64,000 nucleotides of DNA, taken from assembly GCA_963802745.1 (NCBI GenBank), contig CAWDKL010000066.1, positions 9,707-73,706 on the forward strand. The letters run 5' to 3'. The notes beneath the pieces are model-generated. The model made no database searches. It saw only the letters and a list, made by a program, of their open reading frames with translations, and was not told the DNA's origin. Of this stretch, positions 26,430-35,476 are shown piece after piece. Every line of letters begins with the position of its first letter. The stretch's first letter is position 1. This DNA comes from JAJPKK01 sp963802745. GTDB lineage: Bacteria; Pseudomonadota; Alphaproteobacteria; Rhizobiales; Xanthobacteraceae. A program made the translations under genes and the position numbers.

Positions 26430-26531
26430 GGGGCGAACAACGACCATTTATGCGGACCGAACGGCCGTCGCCACGTTACGTGTTGACGCCGTTATAGTGC
26501 TGAGGAAAATATGCTTTGCGAAAGGCATGTC

Positions 26532-27032
26532 ATGGGCGCGGCACGACAACACGACGTCGATTTTTACCGGTGGACACAGGAACAGGCCGCGCTGTTGCGC
26601 GGCATGTCGCGCAATTCGTGCCCGCTCGATCTCGATCACCTGGCGGAGGAGGTCGAGGACATGGGTCGCGACGACATCCGTGCCATTTCCAGTCTGCTGC
26701 GTCAGACGATCACCCATTTGTTGAAGATCGTCATCGACCCCGATGCTGCGCCTGTCAACCATTGGTTCGACGAAATCATGGCTTTCCAGGGAGATGCCGT
26801 TCTAGCATTCTCCCCCGGCCTCAAGCAACGTATCGACATCGAGACGATCTGGCGGGTCGCCTGCAACGGTGCCACGCGCTCGCTTGAAAAGCATGGCGTT
26901 GCAGTCCCGCCATTGCCGGAGCGCTGTCCGTTATCACTCGAGGAGCTTCTCGATCCGAAGTTCGACCCTGATGCGGCGGTAAAGGTACTCGGCGCGGCGA
27001 TCAAAGCAGCTACTCCTGACAGCGGCAGCTAA
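26532..27032 (+). CDS. DUF29 family protein
   Basis: 166 residues from MGAARQHDVDFYRW. The DUF29 pattern is clear: VDFYRWTQEQAALLR, LDLDHLAEEVEDMGRDDIR, then SSLLRQTITHLLKIV. DUF29 proteins are small helical proteins common in mobile and accessory regions of cyanobacteria and rhizobia; molecular function is unknown. It opens the accessory patch that separates the HlyD gene from the ABC genes, and its stop lies one base before the next small gene. Confidence 0.8.
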   Translation: MGAARQHDVDFYRWTQEQAALLRGMSRNSCPLDLDHLAEEVEDMGRDDIRAISSLLRQTITHLLKIVIDPDAAPVNHWFDEIMAFQGDAVLAFSPGLKQRIDIETIWRVACNGATRSLEKHGVAVPPLPERCPLSLEELLDPKFDPDAAVKVLGAAIKAATPDSGS

Positions 27033-27033
27033 C

Positions 27034-27258
27034 GTGCAAAACACCTCCATCGACCTGTTTTTGGACGGCAAAGTGCTGGCTGACGAAATCGATGATTTTG
27101 TTGACGCTTGGCATAAAAAGCCGAGCGGTGCACCGCTGCATGATTTTCTCGGCCTGGACAAATCGGAATACGCTTTATGGCTTCGCGACCCCGATGCTGT
27201 GGCAGGGATTGCCAAGGCGCGACGAAAGCGTTTCCCGTTCCCTGCTAATGCCCTGTGA
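27034..27258 (+). CDS. Small protein, possible antitoxin-like partner
   Basis: 74 residues from GTG, one base after the DUF29 stop. The sequence (SIDLFLDGKVLADEIDDFVDAWHKKP, then EYALWLRDPDAVAGIAKARR) resembles short acidic proteins that in many bacteria accompany toxin-antitoxin or phage-derived pairs. No DNA-binding HTH can be assigned with confidence. The immediate neighbour on the opposite strand is a decayed gene, so a former partner may be lost. Confidence 0.55.
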   Translation: MQNTSIDLFLDGKVLADEIDDFVDAWHKKPSGAPLHDFLGLDKSEYALWLRDPDAVAGIAKARRKRFPFPANAL

Positions 27259-27259
27259 C

Positions 27260-27525
27260 CTATCTTGCGCAAAAAACAAAGATTTCTTCGTGCTTGGCGG
27301 TCGATTTTAGCGCCCAGCCTTGCGCCGTAATTCTTTTGTTCTTGGTCAAATTATTTATAATGAGATCGCTATCCGGACGGAAGATCGCCGCTCCTTTATT
27401 TTGATCGCCTGTAACATCCCCATCCTCGTAGTCGTGAAAGTATGTCAGCGATCGAAAGAGAATTTCGCCATCAGCAAAGGCTTCCATTTGCGCTCCGAAT
27501 AATATTTAAACAAGCCGCGGCGCAT
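27260..27525 (-). pseudogene. Remnant of an uncharacterised accessory gene
   Basis: Two pieces of one protein in different frames: GLFKYYSERKWKPLLM, then MEAFADGEILFRSLTYFHDYED. The junction would be continuous if a 16-base direct repeat (TGGAAGCCTTTGCTGA) had originally been present twice, so slippage deletion is likely. The frame also ends early after about 88 codons. I recognise the FADGEILFRSLTYF pattern only as an uncharacterised accessory family of roughly 200-300 residues. Confidence 0.55.
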
Positions 27526-27882
27526 ACGAGGATCCTTTGGTCTCGGACAGAACGATTGCGTATTGCGATGAATCAAGGACAAGCTGCAGGGCTTTCTTAA
27601 GCGGTGGTCGTCAATCAATATGACAAGAAGATTGCAGTTTAATAACAGTTTTGATAAGAATTCTGATGAATATGGTACAAGCGGCCGCCGTGCACCTGCC
27701 GAAAGGTTGTATGCGGCGCAATTCAGCCGCCGAAATCTGCCGTGCCACCACTCCGGCCCGCGCAAACTCCATCCGCGGTGCGGCGTCCAAGGGCTTGATC
27801 CGTGCGCCTGGAAACGAGGTGCTCGCCAAAGCCGATCGCGTGACTATTTGATAAGCGGCCCAAGTGACAAGGCTATCTTACC
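27526..27882. other. Intergenic region of accessory patch
   Basis: About 350 bases, AT-richer than the flanks, with only short overlapping frames. Nothing recognisable. It ends at the ABC ATPase gene. Confidence 0.5.
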
Positions 27883-28848
27883 GTGAAGATTGAAATGCCT
27901 ATCGCAAAGGACACCAACGCGCTGGTTGTACCGCCAGCTCCGGACTACGTCATCGACGTCCATGATCTGTGCAAGAGTTTTGGCGCCCTGAAAGTCGTCG
28001 AGGGGCTGAGCCTGCAGGTCGCCAAGGGCGAGATCTGCGGCTTTCTCGGCGCCAATGGCAGCGGCAAGACCACCACCATCCGGATGCTGTGCGGCCTCCT
28101 GGTCGCTGACGGCGGCTATGGTACCTGCCTGGGGCTCGACATCATCCGGCAGGCGCCGCTGATCCGCCGCAACGTCGGCTATATGACGCAGAAATTCAGC
28201 TACTACGACGATCTCACGGTGTTCGAAAATCTCGACCTGGTGGCGAGCGTCTACGAGATGCCGCACGGGCGCGAGGCGGTGCGAAACATCATGGACCGCA
28301 TGGGCCTCGCGGATCGCCGCGACCAGCTTGCCGGCCAATTGTCGGGCGGCTGGAAACAGCGCCTGGCGCTGGCCGCCTGCATCCTGCACGAGCCGCAACT
28401 GCTGCTGCTCGACGAGCCGACCGCCGGCGTCAACGCCAAGGCGCGGCGGGAGTTCTGGGACCTCATCCACGACATGGCCGGCGAAGGGCTCACCGTGCTG
28501 GTGTCGACGCACTACATGGACGAGGCCGAGCGCTGCAACCGCATCGTCTATCTCGCCCGCGGGCGGATCGTGGTGCAGGGCTCGGCCGAGGAGGTTTCGC
28601 GCGGTGCTGGCCTCATCACTTATGAGGCGACCGGCGCCGATATCGATGCCGCGGCCCGCAGCTTGCGGCGTATGCCGGGCGTCGAGGCGGCTGCCGTGTT
28701 CGGGCGCGCGCTCCACGTCGCCGGCACCGACCGCGCTCCACTCGAACGCGCGATCCGCGACGGCGCCTTCGCGGCGCTGGCGTGGCGCGAAGTCGAGCCG
28801 CGGCTGGAAGACGTCTTCATCCACATGCTGAGCATGAAGGGGGAGTAG
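27883..28848 (+). CDS. ABC-2 type exporter ATP-binding protein
   Basis: 321 residues from GTG 27883 (an ATG at 27895 is an alternative). Walker A GANGSGKTT near residue 56, signature LSGGWKQRLALAA near 151 (W replaces the usual Q), Walker B LLLLDEPTAGVN near 172 and the H-loop VLVSTHYMDEAERC. The C-terminal extension (GADIDAAARSLRRMPGVEA) is typical of CcmA/YbhF/NodI-like exporters. It powers the membrane protein encoded two bases downstream. With the HlyD-like protein upstream it makes a YbhFSR/YhhJ-like efflux system. Confidence 0.92.
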   Translation: MKIEMPIAKDTNALVVPPAPDYVIDVHDLCKSFGALKVVEGLSLQVAKGEICGFLGANGSGKTTTIRMLCGLLVADGGYGTCLGLDIIRQAPLIRRNVGYMTQKFSYYDDLTVFENLDLVASVYEMPHGREAVRNIMDRMGLADRRDQLAGQLSGGWKQRLALAACILHEPQLLLLDEPTAGVNAKARREFWDLIHDMAGEGLTVLVSTHYMDEAERCNRIVYLARGRIVVQGSAEEVSRGAGLITYEATGADIDAAARSLRRMPGVEAAAVFGRALHVAGTDRAPLERAIRDGAFAALAWREVEPRLEDVFIHMLSMKGE

Positions 28849-28850
28849 CC

Positions 28851-29971
28851 ATGCTCTCGTTCCGGCGGCTCTACGCCCTGCTGCGCAAGGAATGGATCCA
28901 GATCACCCGCGATGCCATCACGCTGCGGTTCATCGTGGCGCTGCCGATCGTGCAGCTGTTCCTGTTCGGCTTCGCGATCAATACCAATCCGCAGCATTTG
29001 CCGACCGGGCTGCTGCTGGCGGAGAATTCCAAATACGAACGCACCATCGTGGCGGCGCTGCGCAACAGCGGCTATTACGACATCCGCATGCTGGCGAGCG
29101 AAGCCGAGGCCGAGCGCGCGCTGGCGCAGGGCGACCTGATGTTCGTCGTCGCGTTTCCGCCGAATTTCGACCGCTCAGTCGATCGCGGCGACACAGCCGC
29201 AAGTGCTGATCGACGCCGATGCCACCGACCCGAGCGCCATCGGTTACGCGACCGCGGCGCTGGCCACCATCGCCAATGTGCTCGATCGCGACCTGCCGCC
29301 GGTGATGCGCGCGAGCCCGGCGACGCCGGCATTCCAATTCGTCATCCACGCCCGCTACAATCCCGAGCAGCTCACGGTGCTCAACACCGTGCCGGGGCTG
29401 ATCTGCATCGTGCTGATGATGTTCGACCTTGTTCATGACCACGCTGTCGATCACCAAGGAGCGCGAGCGCGGCACCATGGAGAACCTGCTCGCCATGCCG
29501 GTGCGGCCGGTCGAGGTGATGCTGGCAAAAATCGTGCCCTATGTGCTGATCGGCTACATCCAGGTGTTTCTCATTCTCATCAGTTCGGCGGTGTTCTTCC
29601 AGCTGCCGCTGCGCGGTTCGATCCCGACGCTCTTGGCCGCACTCGGCCTGTTCATCGGCGGCAACCTGGCGCTCGGCATTACGTTCTCCACGGTGTCAAC
29701 CAACCAGATGCAGGCCATGCAGTTCGCCCAGTTCACCCTGATGCCGTCGTTCCTCTTGTCCGGCTTCATGTTTCCGTTCCGCGGCATGCCGCAATGGGCG
29801 CAGTGGATCGGAGAAATCTTCCCGACCACCCACGCGATGCGGATCGTGCGCGGCGTGCTGCTCAAGGGCAACGGCGCCGAGCAAATCCTCCCCGAACTGT
29901 GGCCGATCGCGCTGTTCATGGTGGCCGCCGTATCGATCGCGGTGTGGTGCTATCGCGAGACGCTGGAGTAA
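28851..29971 (+). CDS. ABC-2 type permease, two frameshifts
   Basis: Read across three frames. Part 1 (28851-29190) has LRKEWIQITRDAITLRFIVAL and AEAERALAQGDLMFVVAFP. Part 2 (29203-29425) has LIDADATDPSAIGYATAAL and QLTVLNTVPGLICIVLMM. Part 3 (29429-29971) has FMTTLSITKERERGTMENLL and the C-terminal helices. Removing one base near 29,193-29,195 and one near 29,427 restores a single about 372-residue YbhS/YbhR-like permease with one N-terminal and about five C-terminal helices. It forms the exporter channel with the ATPase encoded two bases upstream. Confidence 0.85.
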
Positions 29972-30012
29972 GGGCGGATCGTGATCGCATCGGCCGGCCG
30001 GCGTCGGCGCCT

Positions 30013-30540
30013 TCACCCCTTGGCGCGCATGATCGCTTGCGTGATGAACCGCCGGGCCTCGACGGCATCGCCCCAGCCGACCAGCTTGACCCACTTGCCC
30101 TCTTCCAGATCTTTGTAATGGGCGAAGAAATGCTCGATCTGCTGCAGCGCGATCGCCGGCATGTCGGTGTAGTTCATGACATGGGCGTAGCGTTTGGTGA
30201 GCTTCGGGGTCGGCACGGCGATGATCTTTTCGTCGCCCCCGGCATCGTCCTCCATTTTCAACACGCCGATCGGCCGCACGTTGATGACGGCGCCCGGCAT
30301 GATCGGACGGGTGTTGGCTACCAGCACGTCGATCGGGTCGCCATCGTCGGATAAGGTGTGCGGAACGAAGCCATAATTGCCCGGATAGCGCATCGCCGTA
30401 TACAGGAAGCGATCGACCACGAGGGTGCCGGCCGCCTTGTCCATTTCATATTTGATCGGCTCGCCGCCGATCGGGACCTCGACGACGACGTTGACGTCAT
30501 CCGGCGGATTGTAGCCTATCGCAATAGCGTCAATTCGCAT
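30013..30540 (-). CDS. ppa: Inorganic pyrophosphatase
   Basis: 175 residues from MRIDAIAIGYNPPDD, the usual rhizobial start; the extension upstream is unlike the family. Hydrolyses pyrophosphate to phosphate with Mg ions, pulling biosynthetic reactions forward. The family signature DGDPIDVLV, the RYPGNYGFVPHT block and the C-terminal KDLEEGKWVKLVGWG are all present. Cytoplasmic, single-copy housekeeping enzyme; convergent with the ABC permease. Confidence 0.97.
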   Translation of the reverse strand: MRIDAIAIGYNPPDDVNVVVEVPIGGEPIKYEMDKAAGTLVVDRFLYTAMRYPGNYGFVPHTLSDDGDPIDVLVANTRPIMPGAVINVRPIGVLKMEDDAGGDEKIIAVPTPKLTKRYAHVMNYTDMPAIALQQIEHFFAHYKDLEEGKWVKLVGWGDAVEARRFITQAIMRAKG

Positions 30541-30785
30541 TCCGGTTACCTTTCGGGTATCGCCGGCCCGACCGGCCGGCCCGGCGGATGATGCCACGAA
30601 TCATGCCGTCGGCCTGCACCCGCGCCGCTGCGGCACGACCGGGGAAGGGCTCGGGCGCGGTACAACTCCCTCTTCCGCTTGCGGGGGCTTGCCGGGAACC
30701 GGAGAGGGGGCAATTCGCGACGTTGTTGGGCGTGATACCCCCCTAACCCCTCCCCGCTGTGCAGACATCAAGGGATCCTTAACCG

Positions 30786-31007
30786 ATGGACGCCCTCACT
30801 TTGTTCGGCCTATTCGCCGTCACGGCGATGCTGGTATGCTATGCAATGGAAGACCGCAGTGCATGGTACGTCCTCGGGTTTGGCGTCGGCTGCGCGCTCG
30901 GATCGATTTATGGATTCCTTCAAGGAGCTTGGCCATTCGGGGTCGTTGAGGCTATTTGGGCGGGTGTAGCGGTGCGGCGATGGCGGACGAGGATGACGAA
31001 TGGCTGA
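30786..31007 (+). CDS. Small membrane protein
   Basis: 73 residues with two hydrophobic segments (LFGLFAVTAMLVCYAM, YVLGFGVGCALGSIYGFL) separated by the charged MEDRSAW turn, and a basic C-terminus (VAVRRWRTRMTNG). The pattern is common in rhizobial genomes as an uncharacterised membrane protein. Function unknown; about 135 bases before the MgtC-like gene. Confidence 0.65.
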   Translation: MDALTLFGLFAVTAMLVCYAMEDRSAWYVLGFGVGCALGSIYGFLQGAWPFGVVEAIWAGVAVRRWRTRMTNG

Positions 31008-31140
31008 GCCTCACGCCTGAAGCTTGCGGCCAGAGCCGGCGTTAACGCGCGCAACTTCCGCGGCGGCGCCCGCTCTTCCTCAGCTTGCCACCGCCTACGG
31101 CTGAACCGGGGTTCCACCAGATTTGTGCTAAGGTTGGGGT

Positions 31141-31881
31141 ATGGCGATCTCCATCGAACAAGCGTCCCTCAATCTTGCGGTTGCGCTCGGACTGAGCGCG
31201 GTGATCGGCTTCGAGCGCCAGTGGCGCAACCGGCTCGCCGGCCTGCGCACCAATACGCTGGTCGCGCTCGGCGCCGCGACGTTCGTCACGTTCGGGCAGC
31301 TGTTTCCAGGCGATGCCGACCCGACCCGGGTCGCGGCCCAGGTGGTGTCGGGGATCGGCTTCCTGGGCGCGGGCCTGATCTTCCGCGAAGGCCTGAATGT
31401 GCGCGGGCTCAACACCGCCGCCACGCTGTGGTGCTCAGCTGCCATCGGCGTCACCGCCGGCGGCGGCCACCCTCTTTACGCCACGGTCGCCACCGGCTTC
31501 GTGGTGTTCGTCAATCTGCTGCTGCGCCCGATCGTCAATTTCATCAACCGCCAGCCGCTGACGTCAACGGAGCTTGAGATCGGCTATCGGGTGTCCGTCA
31601 CCTGCCGGGGTACGGATGAAGCGCATATCCGCGCGCTGCTGCTCCAGGGCGTCGCCAACTCCGGCCTGGCGCTGCGGCGTCTCGACAGCAATGATTTGGA
31701 AGGAACCGACCGGGTCGCGGTCACGGCGCTCGTAACCGCGCCACACCGGATCGATACCGACGTCGAGCGTATCGTCGGCCGGCTCAGTCTGGAGCAGACG
31801 GTCTCCGCCGCTCGCTGGCAGGCGGAGACGCGCGTGGAATCGGAGCCGTATCTGTCGCCTAACGGCCGCGGGGTGGGATAG
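31141..31881 (+). CDS. MgtC/SapB family membrane protein
   Basis: 246 residues. The N-terminal MgtC domain has four or five helices: ALGLSAVIGFERQWRNRLAG, LRTNTLVALGAATFVTFGQL, then QVVSGIGFLGAGLIFREG and GLNTAATLWCSAAIGVTAGGG. The C-terminal about 90 residues form a soluble ACT-like part. MgtC proteins modulate F1Fo ATPase and survival in low Mg or acid in pathogens; in soil bacteria the role is less clear. Frame intact. Confidence 0.9.
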   Translation: MAISIEQASLNLAVALGLSAVIGFERQWRNRLAGLRTNTLVALGAATFVTFGQLFPGDADPTRVAAQVVSGIGFLGAGLIFREGLNVRGLNTAATLWCSAAIGVTAGGGHPLYATVATGFVVFVNLLLRPIVNFINRQPLTSTELEIGYRVSVTCRGTDEAHIRALLLQGVANSGLALRRLDSNDLEGTDRVAVTALVTAPHRIDTDVERIVGRLSLEQTVSAARWQAETRVESEPYLSPNGRGVG

Positions 31882-31959
31882 AGTCGCGCCACGCCCGAAG
31901 GGTACCGGAGACTTGCCCGGCGATGGCAATTCTGCTCAGTTCGGTTTTATAAGGCCACG

Positions 31960-32140
31960 CTCAGAAATAAATGCTTCGCCCTTCGGCCTCATCCTGAGGA
32001 GCGCGCTCCTGAGCTTGTCGAAGGAAGACGCGCGTCTCTAAGGATGGATGCACGGGACGAATTTGCCGCCGCCATCCTTCGAGACGCATCGCTTCGCGAT
32101 GCTTAGGATGAGGTCGGAGAGACCATTCGCTAATTTCCAG
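31960..32140. repeat. Bradyrhizobial palindromic repeat
   Basis: Contains CATCCTGAGGAGCGCGC and, further on, CATCCTTCGAGACGCATCGC followed by TTCGCGATGCTTAGGATGAG, the well-known hairpin-forming intergenic repeat type of this group. A partial related copy lies at about 32,436-32,500, where it truncates a toxin gene. Confidence 0.7.
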
Positions 32141-32169
32141 GCGCCGCCTAGGCCTAAGGACAGGGGATC

Positions 32170-32409
32170 ATGATCGAAGCAACGATTAACTGGGCACAAT
32201 GTCCAGTTGTGGAGAGTGTTCCAGGAAAGGTAAGTGGTGCGTGGGTGTTTCGCGGGACGCGCGTACCGGTGTCGGCCGTGCTGAAAAATCTCAAGGATTT
32301 GAGCGTTAGCGAAATCGTGCAAGAGTATCCTTCCGTCACGCCGGATCAAGTGCGTACGGTGCTGGATTTTGTCGCCAAAAGCGCGGACCCGGTTTTTCCG
32401 CCCCGGTAA
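32170..32409 (+). CDS. DUF433 antitoxin
   Basis: 79 residues. The DUF433 core is clear: GAWVFRGTRVPVSAVLKNLKD, then SVSEIVQEYPSVTPDQVRTVLDFVA. DUF433 proteins are the antitoxins of a two-gene module whose toxin is a DUF5615 PIN-like protein. Here only the first codons of the toxin survive downstream, so the antitoxin is an orphan. Another, intact, module of the same kind is at 52,268-52,869. Confidence 0.88.
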   Translation: MIEATINWAQCPVVESVPGKVSGAWVFRGTRVPVSAVLKNLKDLSVSEIVQEYPSVTPDQVRTVLDFVAKSADPVFPPR

Positions 32410-32416
32410 TTTTACG

Positions 32417-32464
32417 ATGCGCGTTTTGCTGGATGAGCAGGCGCGTGTCTCGAACGATGGATGA
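32417..32464 (+). pseudogene. Truncated DUF5615 toxin start
   Basis: ATG 32417 encodes MRVLLDEQ, the conserved opening of DUF5615 PIN-like toxins, 7 bases after the DUF433 stop. Immediately after, the sequence changes to a palindromic-repeat fragment and a stop follows after 15 codons. The toxin was replaced by repeat DNA. Confidence 0.75.
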
Positions 32465-32914
32465 AGGCTTTCGACACGCTCCCATCCTTCGAGAAGTCTA
32501 AACCGACCGCGCGGCTGCTTGATGCGATGCGCGAAACCGAGGTTTTGGAATATCCATTCCGCTGTCGTGCGCCGCCGCCAGCCAGGCTTCCATGGTAGTG
32601 CCGACTTCCGCCACGGCCTCTTCGGGCCAGGCGCCGACCGCCGCGCATGATTGCGCGGCGGCGGCAGGCGCCGCGACGTCTTGACCGCCGATGACGCCGA
32701 TGTTATGTAGCCAAGGCTACATCTTGGTGATGTGGCTTCAAATTAGCTTCGCGGCGGGGGTCCAGCGATGACTAACGTTAATTTGGATGCGCATGCGCAA
32801 TGGTGTGGCTGGAAAGCCACAGGCATGAATTATGAACATGCGCAATGCGCTATGGTCATATTTTCAATCTATCCAAATTCGCCTTCGGCTGTATGGTGTT
32901 GGCGGGGTCGCGCC
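32465..32914. other. Intergenic region upstream of the fusion porin
   Basis: About 450 bases with fragments of repeat near 32,470-32,500 and no supported gene. TATGTAGCCAAGGCTACATC (32,704-32,723) is a near-perfect palindrome (TGTAGCC/GGCTACA), a candidate control element for the outer-membrane gene. Confidence 0.5.
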
Positions 32915-35003
32915 GTGAAAAAGTTACTCTGTCAAAGCTTTGTGGTGGTTGTTCTCGCGATACTGAGCCAGACCGCGAGCGCGGCAAATTCATCTTCCCC
33001 TTACACGAAGGTGCCCGCGACGGTCCAACAGAAGAACCAGGACTTGGGCTGGAGCGGTTTCTATGTCGGCGCGGAGGCCGGCATATCGAGCGGCTATTCG
33101 CCCTGGACGGCGACCCAGCCCGGCGGCGCGCCGAATCTCGCCGGCTCGCTGCAAATGTTCCGGCCGATCGATCCCTGGACCGAGTTCGGCAGCCATTTCG
33201 GCGGCCTCACCACTGGGTATAATTTTCGGCTGTCGCCGCGATGGATCGTCGGCATCGAGGCCGATGCGTCGTTTCCGAGCCTCTTGCAGGCCAGCCAGAC
33301 GTTTTCCTCATCCGTCATCGGCGCGGCGAACTACCAGGACAAGGTCGATGCCTTCGGCACGCTGCGCGGGCGTTTTGGATACGACGTGAACCACTGGATG
33401 TATTATGTCACCGGGGGCTTTGCCTGGGCCTATGATTCGTTCACCCGCACGCAATATGGTGCAGGCCCGACGTTCGGTGCCGCACCCGGAACCGTCGAGA
33501 CCGCATTTGGATGGCGTCTCGGCTGGACCGCCGGCGCCGGTTTCGAAGCGCCGATCGGCGGCGGCTGGACCGGTAAAGTCGAATATCTGTATTCTCAGTA
33601 CGGGAATACAGCTGCGGGCTTTCCGCTCGGCGCGCAAACCTTCGAACTCGAGCCTCTCCACCCATCAGGTCCGCGCCGGGCTTAACTACCAGCTGGGCAA
33701 TGCGGCGCTCGACCTCACCAAGCCGATGCCGCCCCCGCTCGACCTCGGCGACTGGGCGGTTCACGGCCAGACCACCTATGTCAACCAGTACGCGCCGCCC
33801 TTCCATGCGCCCTACCGCGGCGCCAACAGCCTCGATCCCAATGCCGGCCGCGAAACTTGGGACGTGACGCTCTATATCGGGCGCCGGCTCTGGGACGGCG
33901 CGGAACTGTGGATCAATCCCGAGATCGACCAGGGCTTCGGCCTGAGCAACACGCTCGGCCTTGCGGGCTTTTCCAGCGGCGAGGCCTACAAGGTCGGCAA
34001 CAGCTATCCGTATTTCCGCATTCCCCGCGCCTTCATTCGCCAGACCATCGATCTCGGCGGCGACACCCAAAAGCTGGAGGCCGACATCAACCAGTTCGCC
34101 GGTACCCAGACCGCCGACCGCATCGTCATCACGGCCGGAAAATTCAGCGTCGTGGATGTGTTCGACACCACGCGCTACGCCCATGATCCGCGCAGCGATT
34201 TTTTGAACTGGACGGTGGTCAACGCCGGCACCTTCGATTACGCGGCCGATTCCTGGGGGTTCAGCTACGGGGCAGCCGCCGAATGGTATCACGGCGATTG
34301 GGCGCTGCGCGGCGGCGTATTCGACCTTTCGGTCGTCCCCAACAGCGACGAACTCGATCCCACCTTCCATCAGTATCAGCTGGTCTACGAACTCGAACAT
34401 CGCCACCAGCTGTTCGGGCAGCCCGGCAAGGTCGCCGTCAACGGCTTTCTATCCCGCGGCCGGATGGGCACGTTTGCCGACGCAATTGCATTGGCCGAGC
34501 AGACCGGAACGATCCCCACCACCACGGATGTTCGCACCTACCGCAGCCGCACCGGCGTGAACCTCAATTTCGAGCAGCAGATCAGGCCCGATGTGGGCAT
34601 CTTCGGGCGGTTCGGCTGGGCCAACGGCAATATCGAGCCCTACGAATTCACCGACGTGGATCGCACCGCTTCGCTCGGCCTGTCGATCGACGGCCACCTG
34701 TGGGGCCGCGACGACGACACCTTTGGCCTTGCCGGCGTCGCCAACGGCATTTCCGCCATCCACCAAGCCTATCTCAACGACGGCGGCCTCGGCATCTTGG
34801 TCGGCGACGGACAATTGCCGCATCCGGGACCGGAAAAGATTCTCGAAACCTATTACCGGTTTCCTTTAGGCGGTTGGCAGCTGACGGCGGATTACCAGTT
34901 CATCGCCAACCCGGCCTACAACCGCGACCGCGGCCCGGTTTCGGTGATCACGGGGCGGTTAAGGACGCAGGGCGGCTGCGGACGCAGTTTTGAGCGGCGT
35001 TAG
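32915..35003 (+). CDS. Outer-membrane fusion: Omp25-like barrel plus OprB-type carbohydrate porin, frameshifted
   Basis: Starts at GTG 32915 (VKKLLCQSFVVVVLAIL signal, cleavage near ASAAN). Residues about 30-245 are an Omp25/31-like small beta-barrel (WSGFYVGAEAGISSGYS, GTLRGRFGYDVNHWMYYVTG). After a frame switch near 33,644 (one inserted G would explain it) VRAGLNYQLGNAALDL leads into a carbohydrate porin of about 420 residues (DVTLYIGRRLWDGAELWINP, DYQFIANPAYNRDRGP). Bradyrhizobium relatives have this same fusion as one protein of about 690 residues, so it is one gene. Near 34,950-34,993 an imperfect short duplication shifts the frame away from the expected terminal RTQF. Confidence 0.85.
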
Positions 35004-35050
35004 GCGATGACGGGCGGATGCTTCACCTCTCCCCGGCGGGGGCGCTTGCA

Positions 35051-35476
35051 TCAACGCAAGCGAAACGGGTTTTCGACGCGAACGGAGCCGTAACTTTGTC
35101 CGTGATTTAAGTCTTCGGTATAAAGCACTTGCGCCCGCAGGCGAGTCGCTGCGGTTATCACGGCGGCGTCCCAATAATGGATGCGGTACCGCTCGGCCGT
35201 CCTGGCAGCTTCAATCACCAGGTCTCGATCGGTTGCAACGCACGGACGATCCGCCAAGCGATCGAGCCAAACCAAGGCCTCGGCGGAAGAAAGCGGCTGA
35301 TCGGCCCTGCGCGTCACTTGAACGAAGAATTCCTGCAGTACTTGTGCGGAGATTCCGAAATTCAGGTTTGCGATCAAGAGGCGCGCACGCTCATATTTGG
35401 CCGGAGCCGAAAACCGCGCCATCGCTGCGTACACCAGCACATTGGTGTCGATAAAGCCGTCAACGCTCGTAGACAC
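35051..35476 (-). CDS. vapC: VapC-family PIN-domain toxin
   Basis: 141 residues. PIN acidic residues are visible: VDGFIDTNVLVYAAM (first Asp), SAQVLQEFFVQVTR (Glu), and HYWDAAVITAATRL (Asp pair region) followed by YTEDLNHGQ. VapC toxins are Mg-dependent ribonucleases that cut tRNA or rRNA. It begins within the last codons of the upstream antitoxin gene (17-base overlap), the standard coupled order. Frame intact. Confidence 0.92.
   Translation of the reverse strand: MSTSVDGFIDTNVLVYAAMARFSAPAKYERARLLIANLNFGISAQVLQEFFVQVTRRADQPLSSAEALVWLDRLADRPCVATDRDLVIEAARTAERYRIHYWDAAVITAATRLRAQVLYTEDLNHGQSYGSVRVENPFRLR

Noticed and set aside
32768..32914. Upstream extension of the fusion porin from ATG 32768
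   Set aside because: Residues before VKKLLCQSF are not signal-like and would bury the signal peptide.
33441..34406. 321-codon minus-strand frame opposite the fusion porin
   Set aside because: Low-complexity Val/Gly/Ala translation, antisense to a recognised porin.
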